From positions 1 to 39,500 of the forward strand of contig SOIS01000074.1 of assembly GCA_004375965.1 (NCBI GenBank): DNA of 39,500 nt, in the 5' to 3' direction. Shown piece by piece: positions 9,544 to 18,936 of this stretch. The notes beneath the pieces were generated by a model, which did no database searches, was not told the origin of the DNA, and saw nothing but the letters and a program-made list of their open reading frames with translations. The stretch comes from Candidatus Cloacimonadota bacterium (lineage in GTDB: Bacteria > Hydrothermota > E44-bin80). The position numbers and the translations under genes are program-made. Within the stretch, counting starts at the first letter, position 1. Each line of letters starts with the position of its first letter.

Positions 9544-10113
9544 CTATTGAGATTGACAGGATGGGTCGTTCCATTTTCTATCAGGGAAAAAGCCATTAAA
9601 AATTCTGGTAAGAACGACCCGATAGGAAGGGTTTTCATTTCTTCTATACATTTCAGAATGTGTGATGTGGGTAACCCCTTTTAACATTATCTCACTCGCA
9701 CAAGCCAAAACCTCATTGTAGTAAAAATCCAATTCACCCTTTTGAACGAGTGTTTTGAATCTTTCCCATAATTTTATTAACTCTTCCTTATCTGGGATAA
9801 AATTTTCTGCGGATTTTACCATAATATTGAAAAGCGGTTCGATGTCACTGAATTTCCTTTTATACGGTCTGAGATTGACGCGCGCTACCGTACCATCAAT
9901 GCTCACATGTTCAATGAGTTCCTCATCGGTTATGCAATCGGGTTTAATCCTCTTAAATTCCTTTTTCAGTTTGGTGAAAGCCTTTTCCTTATCATTCATT
10001 ATATGTTGAGGACCCATCGTCGCCTGAAAAAGAACCTTGTAAACATCCTGCACGGTCAAGGATGGGTGTAGTCTTTCATGATACGTGATAAGTGCTTTCA
10101 AATTTTTTGTCAT
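9544..10113 (-). CDS. Conserved hypothetical protein
   Basis: Uninterrupted 189-aa ORF with normal composition; no family recognised from sequence. Confidence 0.6.
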   Translation of the reverse strand: MTKNLKALITYHERLHPSLTVQDVYKVLFQATMGPQHIMNDKEKAFTKLKKEFKRIKPDCITDEELIEHVSIDGTVARVNLRPYKRKFSDIEPLFNIMVKSAENFIPDKEELIKLWERFKTLVQKGELDFYYNEVLACASEIMLKGVTHITHSEMYRRNENPSYRVVLTRIFNGFFPDRKWNDPSCQSQ

Positions 10114-10167
10114 TCTCGTTAACTTTTACTAAAACAAAAGAAATATCAACTATCGTTTTTGTATTGT

Positions 10168-11421
10168 TTATTTTGGAATGGGTTTTTTTCTAAAGAATAT
10201 ACACATACCAGTAAATGCAACAACGCCTGTACCGAGAAGTGCAATTTCCACTTTGAAAAGGGGATTTAGTGGTAAAAAGAGCAGGATTATAAGAATACCA
10301 AATGCAACAGCCCAGGAGATGGTTAATTCCTTTATCATAGATTTTGCGAGTAAGACCCTGTTGAAAAGTTCACAGAGCAGGAAAAAACCTGTAAAGAGTG
10401 ACATCAGAAAGAGATGGATTCTGTCTATTACAAATTCACTTCCGTAAAGAAACTTTAATATTGTTTGTCCAACACTAAATGAAGTAATTATTAATACAAT
10501 AAAGACAAAGGTAACAAAGATGAGACCGTTTCGGATGATCCTGTTTAACAGCTGGTAGTTCTTAAGAGCCTCCTGTCGTGAAAGATGGGGGAAAATGCTT
10601 ATAAATAATGCAGTGAGGGCTGTTTTTGCTCCCTTGAATATTATGAGAGAAGCAGTGAAGATGCCGGCAAGTGTGAAATTGCCCAAAAATTTGATTAAAA
10701 GAGGTCCCAGCAGCATGATAAATCCACTGGAGAAGTTGATAAAACTTGTTGGTATTACGAATAATAGAAGTGTTTTTGTATCAGGAAGTAAAGAAGGTTC
10801 TGGGGAAAATCTTCTTTTGTGCTTGGATATTATTAATGTAGTAAAGAATAGTGAAAAGAGAGGTGCAAGTAAAATACACACTCCAGCCAAACGTAGGTCT
10901 TTTGCAACAAAGAAGAAAAGAATAATAAGGAAGAGCAATAGCGTTGAATACTCAACTATTATTGAGATGGCATTATCCTTCAATTCCCTTAATCCCTGGA
11001 GGACTCCCCTCAGGAAGAAAAGTAAAAAATAGAACACGCAGCTTATGATAAAAAAGATGTAGAGACTCAAGAAATTGGAAAAGAGGCTATTGGTAAGTAC
11101 CTTAAAAAGTATGAAAGAGATAAGAAGAAAAAAGAGGGTAATGGAAATGGTGAATTTAAGATTTTTGAGGAAGACCTTTGTCATCCCTTTCTGGTCGTTA
11201 ATTGCCTCGTGGTGTGAGATAAACCGTGTTGACCCATCCTTTATTCCTGTGGTGAGAAAACGTGAAACAACCATGATTGATGTCCAGAGAACACTGATAA
11301 TACCGAATTGTTCTGTTCCCAAACCACGTGCTGCAACGATGTTAAAAATAAAAAGAAATAGACCTGAAAGGGTATAGGCTGTAAAATTGAGGAATGTTCC
11401 CTTTTTAATATTTTCCGGCAT
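10168..11421 (-). CDS. Polysaccharide flippase (Wzx/MATE-like MOP superfamily)
   Basis: About 12 TM segments; GTFLNFTAYTLSGLFLFIFNIVAARGLGTEQFGIISVLWT is typical of the polysaccharide_synt N-terminus. Confidence 0.8.
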   Translation of the reverse strand: MPENIKKGTFLNFTAYTLSGLFLFIFNIVAARGLGTEQFGIISVLWTSIMVVSRFLTTGIKDGSTRFISHHEAINDQKGMTKVFLKNLKFTISITLFFLLISFILFKVLTNSLFSNFLSLYIFFIISCVFYFLLFFLRGVLQGLRELKDNAISIIVEYSTLLLFLIILFFFVAKDLRLAGVCILLAPLFSLFFTTLIISKHKRRFSPEPSLLPDTKTLLLFVIPTSFINFSSGFIMLLGPLLIKFLGNFTLAGIFTASLIIFKGAKTALTALFISIFPHLSRQEALKNYQLLNRIIRNGLIFVTFVFIVLIITSFSVGQTILKFLYGSEFVIDRIHLFLMSLFTGFFLLCELFNRVLLAKSMIKELTISWAVAFGILIILLFLPLNPLFKVEIALLGTGVVAFTGMCIFFRKKPIPK

Positions 11422-11432
11422 TTCTAAAAATC

Positions 11433-12983
11433 TTAGACAATCTTCTTTGCAACGGATTTTGCCTGGAGGAAAAGAAGCAGATAATCCCGTCCACCCGCCT
11501 TACTGTTTGTTCCTGACATATTAAAACCACCAAACGGTTGAGCCCCTACAAGAGCACCCGTGCACTTCCTATTAAAATAGAGGTTGCCACAGTGGAACAG
11601 TTTTTTTGCCTTTTCAATCTTCTCCCTGTTCAGTGTATATACCGCGCCAGTAAGCCCATAGTTGGTATCGTTTGCTACGGTGATTGCTTCATCGTAATCT
11701 TTTGCCTTGATTACCGCAAGAACCGGACCAAATATCTCCTCCTGCTCTATGGTGTCTCCAGGTTTTACATCAGCAATTATAGTTGGTTTTATGAAATATC
11801 CATTTCCCTCAGCAGGTTCACCTCCTGTGAGGAGTTTTCCCCCCTCCTCTTTTCCCTTCTCAATGTAGGAAAGCATTGAATTATAGGCTTTCTCATTTAT
11901 CACGGCACCCATGAAGTTATCATATAATTTTGTAGGACCAACAGTAAGTTTTTTTGTTTTCTCTACAAGTTTATTAAGAAATTCATCGTAGACTTCAGTA
12001 ACTACTATTGCTCTTGAACAGGCTGAGCATTTCTGCCCCTGAAAACCGAATGCCGAATAGAGAACACCATCAACTGCAGATTCAAGATTTGACTCATTAT
12101 CAATAATAATTGCATCCTTGCCACCCATTTCAGCAATAACCCTTTTAATCCATATCTGACCCTCTCTTGTAATTGCTGCCTGCTCAACGATACGTAATCC
12201 CACCTCTTTTGAGCCTGTAAAAGCTATGAATCTTGTTTTTGGATGCTGAACAAGGTAATCACCCACTACGCTTCCGCTTCCTGTTACATAGTTAACAACG
12301 CCTTTTGGAAGACCTGCTTCTTCAAGGATTTCCATAAATAGATGGCCTATCTTTGGAGCATCACTTGATGGTTTAAGGATAACCGTATTTCCTGTGACAA
12401 GTGCTGCAGACGTCATTCCGCAAAGGATTGCCATAGGGAAATTCCAGGGTGGTATAACAATACCCACTCCGAGTGGAATATAGAAAAGTTCTTCCTTTTC
12501 CCCTGGAATCTGGACAACCGGTTGTTCCCCTCCATATCTTAGCATCTCCAATCCATAGAATTCAAGAAAATCAATAGCTTCTGCAACATCGGCATCAGCC
12601 TCAATCCATCCTTTTCCTTCTTCAAGGATTTCCCAGGCATCTATTTCAAGCCTTCTACTTCTCATTATCTCTGCAGCCTTAAAAAGGTATCCTGCTCTCT
12701 CACTCGGTTCTACAGATTTCCATTCCTCAAAAACCTCAAGTGCTTTTTTCATTGCCTTCTCACCGGTATCTTTATCTGCTTTCTGAAATATTCCTATTGC
12801 CTGTTCCTTTTCAGCAGGATTAAATGATTTGAATTTTGTTTCAAGCGTAATGTTTTCGCCACCAATAATTATCGGGTATTCCTTCCCGAGTTGAGATTCT
12901 GCCTTTTTTATTACATCTTCCATTTTCGAGCGATTCTCTGGGTTGGAGAAATCTATGTATGATTCGTTCTTAAACTCTTTCAT
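11433..12983 (-). CDS. rocA: 1-pyrroline-5-carboxylate (L-glutamate gamma-semialdehyde) dehydrogenase
   Basis: YIPLGVGIVIPPWNFPMAILCGM; ELGGKDA-type motif AEMGGKDAIIID; FGFQGQKCSACSRAIV catalytic Cys; WIEADADVAEAIDFLEFY. Confidence 0.93.
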   Translation of the reverse strand: MKEFKNESYIDFSNPENRSKMEDVIKKAESQLGKEYPIIIGGENITLETKFKSFNPAEKEQAIGIFQKADKDTGEKAMKKALEVFEEWKSVEPSERAGYLFKAAEIMRSRRLEIDAWEILEEGKGWIEADADVAEAIDFLEFYGLEMLRYGGEQPVVQIPGEKEELFYIPLGVGIVIPPWNFPMAILCGMTSAALVTGNTVILKPSSDAPKIGHLFMEILEEAGLPKGVVNYVTGSGSVVGDYLVQHPKTRFIAFTGSKEVGLRIVEQAAITREGQIWIKRVIAEMGGKDAIIIDNESNLESAVDGVLYSAFGFQGQKCSACSRAIVVTEVYDEFLNKLVEKTKKLTVGPTKLYDNFMGAVINEKAYNSMLSYIEKGKEEGGKLLTGGEPAEGNGYFIKPTIIADVKPGDTIEQEEIFGPVLAVIKAKDYDEAITVANDTNYGLTGAVYTLNREKIEKAKKLFHCGNLYFNRKCTGALVGAQPFGGFNMSGTNSKAGGRDYLLLFLQAKSVAKKIV

Positions 12984-13028
12984 CGTGGAACCTCCTGTTT
13001 AATCGTTTTTGTAATTATCAATTGATTT

Positions 13029-13051
13029 GAAATCCAAGTGTCCTGGATTTC
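13029..13051. repeat. 8-bp perfect inverted repeat GAAATCCA-N7-TGGATTTC
   Basis: Read directly; lies at the predicted 5' end of the rocA transcript. Confidence 0.7.
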
Positions 13052-13056
13052 GATGC

Positions 13057-13085
13057 ATTATAGTGAAGAATTTCACATTTGTCAA
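13057..13085 (-). promoter_or_regulatory. Consensus sigma70-type promoter for the P5C dehydrogenase gene
   Basis: On the minus strand: TTGACA (13080-13085), 17-nt spacer, TATAAT (13057-13062). Confidence 0.85.
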
Positions 13086-13155
13086 TAAGATTTCACATAA
13101 AATTTGTAATCTGGACGCAGTTTTTCACTGATTGGATATAGTTGTAGTAGTTGAG

Positions 13156-14868
13156 TTATTCAAATTGAGAATAGGGTGTTACTCTCCATCTCTTTCCTTT
13201 ATCACTATATTCAAATATGTACGGTTTTCTTTCTTTGAATTCATTGATTAACATGATATTCTTTTCTTTGCCAAGGTCTTTTGCATAGATTATATCACCG
13301 TTACTTAGTACAGGTTCGTTTCGGAATGCAACGGAAAGGTAATTATGCCTGTTTATTGTTCTTTCATATTCATCCTTCCCAGGAAGGTCTTTTATAAATA
13401 CAATTGCACTGTGGATAGACATTTCTTTGATTTCATTGTAACAATTAAGGTTTGTTCCCCATACAGTATTGAAGATGCGTAATCCATAAGGTATGTATAT
13501 AAAAATATTAAAGATTAAAAGAAGGGCAATAAGGGGTCGTATGTTCAATTTTCTGATTCCTCTAACAGTCAGAAGCACAAGGAGCGGTACTATCTCGAAA
13601 TAGTATTTAGGTCCCATAGGACTGATTCCGTGAAACCAGTATAATGCGAAGAAAATTAGTGAAGAAATGATTACGAGGATTGCAAAAAGGTCCCATAAGT
13701 TCTTTTTCCATCTTAAAAATGCAAACGGGATGAAGAGAAGTGATAATAGTGGCCACCCGTAGAGGTGTAAAGAGAATACAAAAATATTGTAGAGAAAATT
13801 TATGAGTGCCTTGAGCGGTGTATGCCCGGGGATGTTGAAGGTTGCTTCACCCTTTCCCATTCCGAAACCTAAACTGTGTAGGTTCAGTTCATTATGAAGA
13901 ATATAACCGAAGCGGAAGACGTTTCCTGAATATATTAAGTTATCAATGAATTGAATAGAGAAAGCAGGTAAAAAACCGATGAGGAAAAATGAGAGCATTC
14001 TCCCTCTTTTCTCCTTGTTAGCGATAAAGAGAAGGATAATTATTGCAGGGATAAATACAACCACTGTTGTTCTTGAAAAGAAAGCGAGCCCGGTGAAAAA
14101 GCCTGAGAGAAGGGGGAAAAATCGATTTGTATTTTTAATACTAAGGCTGAGGAAAAAGAGGCTCAAAAGGATAAGAAAGAAACTCGAATTCTGGTTGAGA
14201 TAGGAAGATGCTATGAAAAGAAAGGTTGGTGAAAGCAGGAGTAATAATGTTCCCTCTTTTGCAATTTTCTCATCAAAACAATTTCTTAAGAAAAGAAAAA
14301 AGATGATAAGAGAGAATGAACCCAATAGAGGAGAAAGAAGCCAGGGCAATCGAACTAATATGAAAGGTGTGAGAAATAGGGAATGCCCATGTTGAACCAT
14401 ACTGAACCATTTTCCCTGATTTATTACCATCGCTTTCAGAAAAAAATCGGGAAATTTTGGAGGGAAGCCCCAGAGATAACCTCTTGAAAATATCTTTGCC
14501 TGAAAGAATGTTGCAACTGCATCACCCTGAGGGATATGGTCATAATAGAGCAAGGAGATAAGATTTGTAATGACAAGGGAAATTAAAAAGATGGATATGA
14601 GATATGATCTAATACTGCACTTGTTAATAAAACTTGAATAGTTAAGAAATCTTCTTAGAGGAAGGATGGAAAAAAGAAAGAGCGAAAGTGGCAAACACGG
14701 TATAATTAAGAATAGTTGATTAATGTAATAATTGAATGTAATATGTCTCGTGGCATCGAATCTATGAGTTAAAGAAGGGAGGAGAAAAAGAATTAAGAAG
14801 TAAAAAATCAGAGAGGAGAAGCTAAGGATTAACAATCTTTTATCAAAGATCCTCCTGGCGTATAACAT
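13156..14868 (-). CDS. Multi-TM glycosyltransferase family 39/ArnT-like membrane protein
   Basis: Many TM segments; YYDHIPQGDAVATFFQAKIFSRGYLWG loop and LNQNSSFFLILLSLFFLSLSIKNTNRFFPLLSGFFTGLAFFSRTTV pattern. Confidence 0.65.
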   Translation of the reverse strand: MLYARRIFDKRLLILSFSSLIFYFLILFLLPSLTHRFDATRHITFNYYINQLFLIIPCLPLSLFLFSILPLRRFLNYSSFINKCSIRSYLISIFLISLVITNLISLLYYDHIPQGDAVATFFQAKIFSRGYLWGFPPKFPDFFLKAMVINQGKWFSMVQHGHSLFLTPFILVRLPWLLSPLLGSFSLIIFFLFLRNCFDEKIAKEGTLLLLLSPTFLFIASSYLNQNSSFFLILLSLFFLSLSIKNTNRFFPLLSGFFTGLAFFSRTTVVVFIPAIIILLFIANKEKRGRMLSFFLIGFLPAFSIQFIDNLIYSGNVFRFGYILHNELNLHSLGFGMGKGEATFNIPGHTPLKALINFLYNIFVFSLHLYGWPLLSLLFIPFAFLRWKKNLWDLFAILVIISSLIFFALYWFHGISPMGPKYYFEIVPLLVLLTVRGIRKLNIRPLIALLLIFNIFIYIPYGLRIFNTVWGTNLNCYNEIKEMSIHSAIVFIKDLPGKDEYERTINRHNYLSVAFRNEPVLSNGDIIYAKDLGKEKNIMLINEFKERKPYIFEYSDKGKRWRVTPYSQFE

Positions 14869-14937
14869 GCTATCTATTCAAAAACATTTTAATAGGACGC
14901 AGGTTTATTTTTTTCTGATTATATTGAAATTATGAAA

Positions 14938-15002
14938 TTAACCGCAGAGTTCGAAGAGTGTTAAATCTATTTTTAATAATTCTTTACATCCTCTGTGGTT
15001 TA
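14938..15002. repeat. Imperfect inverted-repeat intergenic element (TTAACCGCAGAG...CTCTGTGGTTTA)
   Basis: 10 of 12 bp complementary arms in the gap between two minus-strand genes; resembles the widespread 'AACCGCAGAG' intergenic repeats (recalled). Confidence 0.55.
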
Positions 15003-15018
15003 ATCTTTTTTCAAGGAA

Positions 15019-17868
15019 TCAGAATTCACTGCCAAGTGAGAAATGCGTATACATCCTTGAAACGCTTTCAAGGTTTGTGTGCCAGGCAAAATCTAATTTG
15101 AGAATAGCAATGCTTATGTTTATTCTTATCCCTGTACCAAATCCAACCTTCAAATCATCAAGTTTGATTTGCCCTTTAGATTTTATTGCTGTTTTAAAAT
15201 TCTTTAATTCATCTGTAACACCACCAATGTCACAGAAAGTCACTCCTCTTACGCCCCTTATATCCAAAGGAAGGGGAAACCGCATTTTTAACCTCTCAAT
15301 AAATGGGTATCTTAATTCGAGATTTAAAAATCCTGCTTTCGTTCCATAAAAACTATAATAATCGTAACCTCTCACACTTTCGCTTCCACCGAGTGGATAG
15401 TATAATGCATCTTTCCCCCATGAGCTGAATCCATAAATTCTTGTTGCAAAAGAGAAACCCTGTGAAATCCTGTTGTAGTTCCTTATATCACCGTAAAGGA
15501 TGGAGTAATCAAAGGAGTGTTTTGCAACTTGTGGTATAGATTTTGCAAAAGAAAATTTCCACCTTTCTCCATTTATAGGGCCCGTGTATCCCCATAAAGC
15601 TGTATCCCTTATCCAACTGATTGTTGGCAGGACAACATAATGGGGAACTGTCCTTTCCTCGACTAATTCTCCCCATTCATCTATCCATTCAAAAACCTGT
15701 TGAACAGAAAAGGCATCCGCTCCAACATCAAATCTATGAAACTTATCTATGGGGAGACGAAGAAGAACACTACCTCCACGTAATATCTCTTGCATAAGAG
15801 TTACGTTTCCTTCTGTAGAAGAAGGAAAGATTAAATAGTAACTCTTTTCCTGGAAAATGGCAGCACCAAGGTCCCATCTTTTGGGCAGAAACCAGTAGAT
15901 AACTTGAAAGTTTGCATCGAGTAAATTACGTGAGTAGAGGTCAAAAGCAAAGTACAACCTGTTATTACCAAGAACATCGCTAAACGCAATCGCCATCAAA
16001 CTCCGAAAACCATAACCACTGGCAAAAACAAGGTAACCCCCTGCCCAATCAGTAGAGAAATTTAACCCTGCTTTTTCTTCATTATCAAGTTTGTAATCAT
16101 TTTTAACAACTGTATACCGTCTGTTGTAATCTACCCTCTCTCCTGGTTCTGCTTTTGCGTAATCAAAGGGATTATGCATTATATAAACATCATAACCTCC
16201 TTCCTCATACCCAGTGAAAGCAAGTTTTCTATCATCTCTGGAAAGTGTTGGACTTGAAACGTTACTAAAAACATCCGTTAGACGGTAAATGTTCAGGTTA
16301 TCGATTTCAAGTATATAGAGATTATTCACACCTTCTATGTCTGAAACGAATATAATTTTTTTGCCATCTTCTGAAAAAGCTGGATTTCCAAGGTTCGATT
16401 CCCTCTCTGTAAGTTGTTCTATTCCTTCACCATTCTTTTCTATCTTGAAAAGTGCATAATTCCCGTAGTGCCATAAGGAATCGGATACATCTTCTCGGTC
16501 TGAAGAAAAGACGATAAAGTCTCCTTGTGGAGAAAAAACAGGATCTCTGTCATCATAGAGATCTTTTGTAAGCCTTGTGAGTTTTTGTGTCTCAACATCT
16601 ATAATGTAGATGTCGCTCATCCCATCCTTAATCCCGGTAAATACTATGCTATTCTCAACTGGAGAGAAATTTGGAGAGTAAACGGCATCACATTCTGGTC
16701 TCAGTACTGAGAGTATACGTCCATGTTCCGCATCCGCAATATATATTACATCCCCTTTCCCCGATTTTGCGGAAAAAGCAATTTTATTGCCGTCACGAGA
16801 CCAGGATATACCAGGTCTAAGAATATGAAGGTTTTCAAATGTTGCTGATTGCGTGGCTCTGGCTATTTTCTTCAAGATTTCACCATCAATAGCAGATATT
16901 ATCAATATCTCAGTATATTCTTCTTTATCAGTTAAGAACGCAATTTTTGTCCCGTCAGGAGAAATAGATGGACTTACATTATATGCATTTCCCAGTTTCT
17001 TATGGTCGGTCAATTTTCTTGCGATAAGGTCGAGTTCATCTTTTTTATCATATAGTGGCCAGTATCTTTTTTTAAGCGATTTACTCCATTCTCTATTCAG
17101 TTGGTCAATTGAAAGGCCGATCGTACTTTTTAGTGCCTTTTCCAAACCCTTCTTCTGCTTGAGGGTATGAAATAATTCACCCATTTTTTTCCTTCCGTAG
17201 GTTTCACTTATAAACTTGTAAATAGATTGTCCTTCTTTATATACTGCGTATCCGTATACATAGTTGAGGGTTTGAATAGGGATCAATCTATTGTTTATGA
17301 CAGCATCCCTTAAGTAACTTTCTGTTTCCGAATCCCAGTTAAGCGATTCAAATTCTGCAAGACCCTCCATTACCCAGAGCGGTACACTCATCATGAATTC
17401 AGATTGCATGACACTACCAAGTCTTGAACCGAAGAGTATGTCAAACTGGAAAACATGGACAAGTTCATGGTTGATGACATGCCTGAATCTTTCATACGAA
17501 CCTTCGAAAGGAACAACCATTCTGTTTTTGAATATTTCTGTAAACCCACCAACAGATTCTTCAATGAGTGAAGTAGTAACATTTGTCTGTTCGAAATCGT
17601 TATGTGAGTTATATATAATGAGTGGCATCCTTTTCCTGAACGTATGGCTTAAATCCTCCTTAAGTTGATAATATGAATCTTCTGCAACCTGGGCAGCAAA
17701 TTTTGCGAGTTCTTCTTCTCCTTGATAATAGTAGATAGTAAAATGGGGTGTTTTAATATGTTTCCAATCAAAGTCTTTATACTGTATCTTATTCTTCCCG
17801 AATCTCTGTGAATGGAGCAAGGAAAAGAGAAGAATAAACCATAATAGAAAAAAACATAATCTTTTCAA
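15019..17868 (-). CDS. Secreted fusion: peptidase MA-like metalloprotease + TolB/PD40 propeller + BamA/D15-like C-terminal barrel
   Basis: HELVHVFQFD (HExxH) followed by VMEGLAEFES; repeated [ND]xSPSxSPDGxKIAFxSD-type motifs; C-terminal YPLGGSESVRGYDYYSFYGTKAGFLNLELRYPF, DIGGVTDELKN, ending ...HFSLGSEF. Confidence 0.85.
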   Translation of the reverse strand: MKRLCFFLLWFILLFSLLHSQRFGKNKIQYKDFDWKHIKTPHFTIYYYQGEEELAKFAAQVAEDSYYQLKEDLSHTFRKRMPLIIYNSHNDFEQTNVTTSLIEESVGGFTEIFKNRMVVPFEGSYERFRHVINHELVHVFQFDILFGSRLGSVMQSEFMMSVPLWVMEGLAEFESLNWDSETESYLRDAVINNRLIPIQTLNYVYGYAVYKEGQSIYKFISETYGRKKMGELFHTLKQKKGLEKALKSTIGLSIDQLNREWSKSLKKRYWPLYDKKDELDLIARKLTDHKKLGNAYNVSPSISPDGTKIAFLTDKEEYTEILIISAIDGEILKKIARATQSATFENLHILRPGISWSRDGNKIAFSAKSGKGDVIYIADAEHGRILSVLRPECDAVYSPNFSPVENSIVFTGIKDGMSDIYIIDVETQKLTRLTKDLYDDRDPVFSPQGDFIVFSSDREDVSDSLWHYGNYALFKIEKNGEGIEQLTERESNLGNPAFSEDGKKIIFVSDIEGVNNLYILEIDNLNIYRLTDVFSNVSSPTLSRDDRKLAFTGYEEGGYDVYIMHNPFDYAKAEPGERVDYNRRYTVVKNDYKLDNEEKAGLNFSTDWAGGYLVFASGYGFRSLMAIAFSDVLGNNRLYFAFDLYSRNLLDANFQVIYWFLPKRWDLGAAIFQEKSYYLIFPSSTEGNVTLMQEILRGGSVLLRLPIDKFHRFDVGADAFSVQQVFEWIDEWGELVEERTVPHYVVLPTISWIRDTALWGYTGPINGERWKFSFAKSIPQVAKHSFDYSILYGDIRNYNRISQGFSFATRIYGFSSWGKDALYYPLGGSESVRGYDYYSFYGTKAGFLNLELRYPFIERLKMRFPLPLDIRGVRGVTFCDIGGVTDELKNFKTAIKSKGQIKLDDLKVGFGTGIRINISIAILKLDFAWHTNLESVSRMYTHFSLGSEF

Positions 17869-18248
17869 AATATCCTCCCTAGTATAAAACCTATAACAAT
17901 GCCGATAAGAAGTGCAGTGGAAATAATTCTTGCACGAACAATATCTCTTTTTAGACCCATTCGTAATGCAAAAAAAGTAAAAAGGTATGCAAGTGCATTG
18001 AGTAATAGAAAAAAAGGAAGTGTAACAATCTTTACTATCATCGGTCCTATTGCTGGAATGGTCCCAATCATTCCAATAAGACCACTGAATGCCTGCGTAA
18101 GAAAACCTGTAAGGATAACTACAAGGGCTATGATTTTTTTGTCAAAACCCAAGATTATACTTATGATGATAAAGAGAACTATTACAAGCCAAATAAGTAT
18201 AAACTTCCTGTAAGCATTCCAGAAATCTTTTACTTTTTTGTTTATCAC
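17865..18248 (-). CDS. Small multi-TM hypothetical protein
   Basis: 127 aa, about three hydrophobic segments; stop overlaps the start of the downstream fusion gene. Confidence 0.55.
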   Translation of the reverse strand: MINKKVKDFWNAYRKFILIWLVIVLFIIISIILGFDKKIIALVVILTGFLTQAFSGLIGMIGTIPAIGPMIVKIVTLPFFLLLNALAYLFTFFALRMGLKRDIVRARIISTALLIGIVIGFILGRIF

Positions 18249-18285
18249 GATTCCTCTCTGTTTTGTTCGAAGTTCAACTTTGTAT

Positions 18286-18314
18286 AAGATAACACAAGAG
18301 AATCATTTTGTCAA
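18286..18314 (-). promoter_or_regulatory. Sigma70-type promoter
   Basis: Minus strand TTGACA (18309-18314), 17-nt spacer, TATCTT (18286-18291). Confidence 0.55.
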
Positions 18315-18322
18315 ATTTTTTC

Positions 18323-18350
18323 TTGACTGTTTCTCTGTGTTCACTACAAT
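18323..18350 (+). promoter_or_regulatory. Sigma70-type promoter (tandem copy 1)
   Basis: TTGACT, 16-nt spacer, TACAAT. Confidence 0.5.
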
Positions 18351-18364
18351 TAAATTTTTTTCTC

Positions 18365-18393
18365 TTGACTTTCTTTGATATTATGTATATAAG
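18365..18393 (+). promoter_or_regulatory. Sigma70-type promoter (tandem copy 2)
   Basis: TTGACT, 17-nt spacer, TATAAG. Confidence 0.5.
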
Positions 18394-18406
18394 TAAAGGA
18401 GAATAA

Positions 18407-18559
18407 ATGAAAATGATATTTACAGATAAAAAACATGCAATAAATCTCCGGATATCTGAGTGCAAAGATTATAAAGATAGATTATTCAACTCGTTAGAAA
18501 TAAATATTATCTTACAGGTAAGAAGAGGAAATGCAAAGATTTACTTACAGAATATATAA
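18407..18559 (+). CDS. Putative small protein (50 aa)
   Basis: ATG preceded by SD aaaggaga; MKMIFTDKKHAINLRISECKDYKDRLFNSLEINIILQVRRGNAKIYLQNI; below the ORF track length cut-off. Confidence 0.4.
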   Translation: MKMIFTDKKHAINLRISECKDYKDRLFNSLEINIILQVRRGNAKIYLQNI

Positions 18560-18628
18560 TTATTTACGGTTTAAGACTCATAAATCATTAGGAGCTGGAT
18601 TTAATAAAAAGATATTCTAGGAGGAAGG

Positions 18629-18925
18629 ATGATTGTTGTTGCTGTAATACTTATAGTTATTGCTTTTCTTTCTCTTTTCTTTGATACAGGTTACCTTGAA
18701 AGCCCCAGAATTGTACCTATAGTTCTTGACATTATTCTCTTTATTCTTTCGTTAATTGTTCTTGTAAGAAGTATAATTCTCTATAAAATAGGTGAAAAGG
18801 AGATGCTTTCAAAGAAGGTAAGAGACCTCGAGGCAAAGGTTGATTTTCTAACAAAGAAGGAAAAAGAAAGGATTAAATTTAGCAAGACAATGGCTCCGGA
18901 AGACAAAAAGATAACAAATCGATAA
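18629..18925 (+). CDS. Small membrane protein with C-terminal coiled coil
   Basis: SD aggagg; two TM segments then KKVRDLEAKVDFLTKKEKER. Confidence 0.6.
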   Translation: MIVVAVILIVIAFLSLFFDTGYLESPRIVPIVLDIILFILSLIVLVRSIILYKIGEKEMLSKKVRDLEAKVDFLTKKEKERIKFSKTMAPEDKKITNR

Positions 18926-18936
18926 TAGCCCAACAC

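Noticed and set aside
10595-11032. 145-aa plus-strand ORF
   Set aside because: Antisense to the flippase gene; Lys/Arg/Ser-rich shadow translation.
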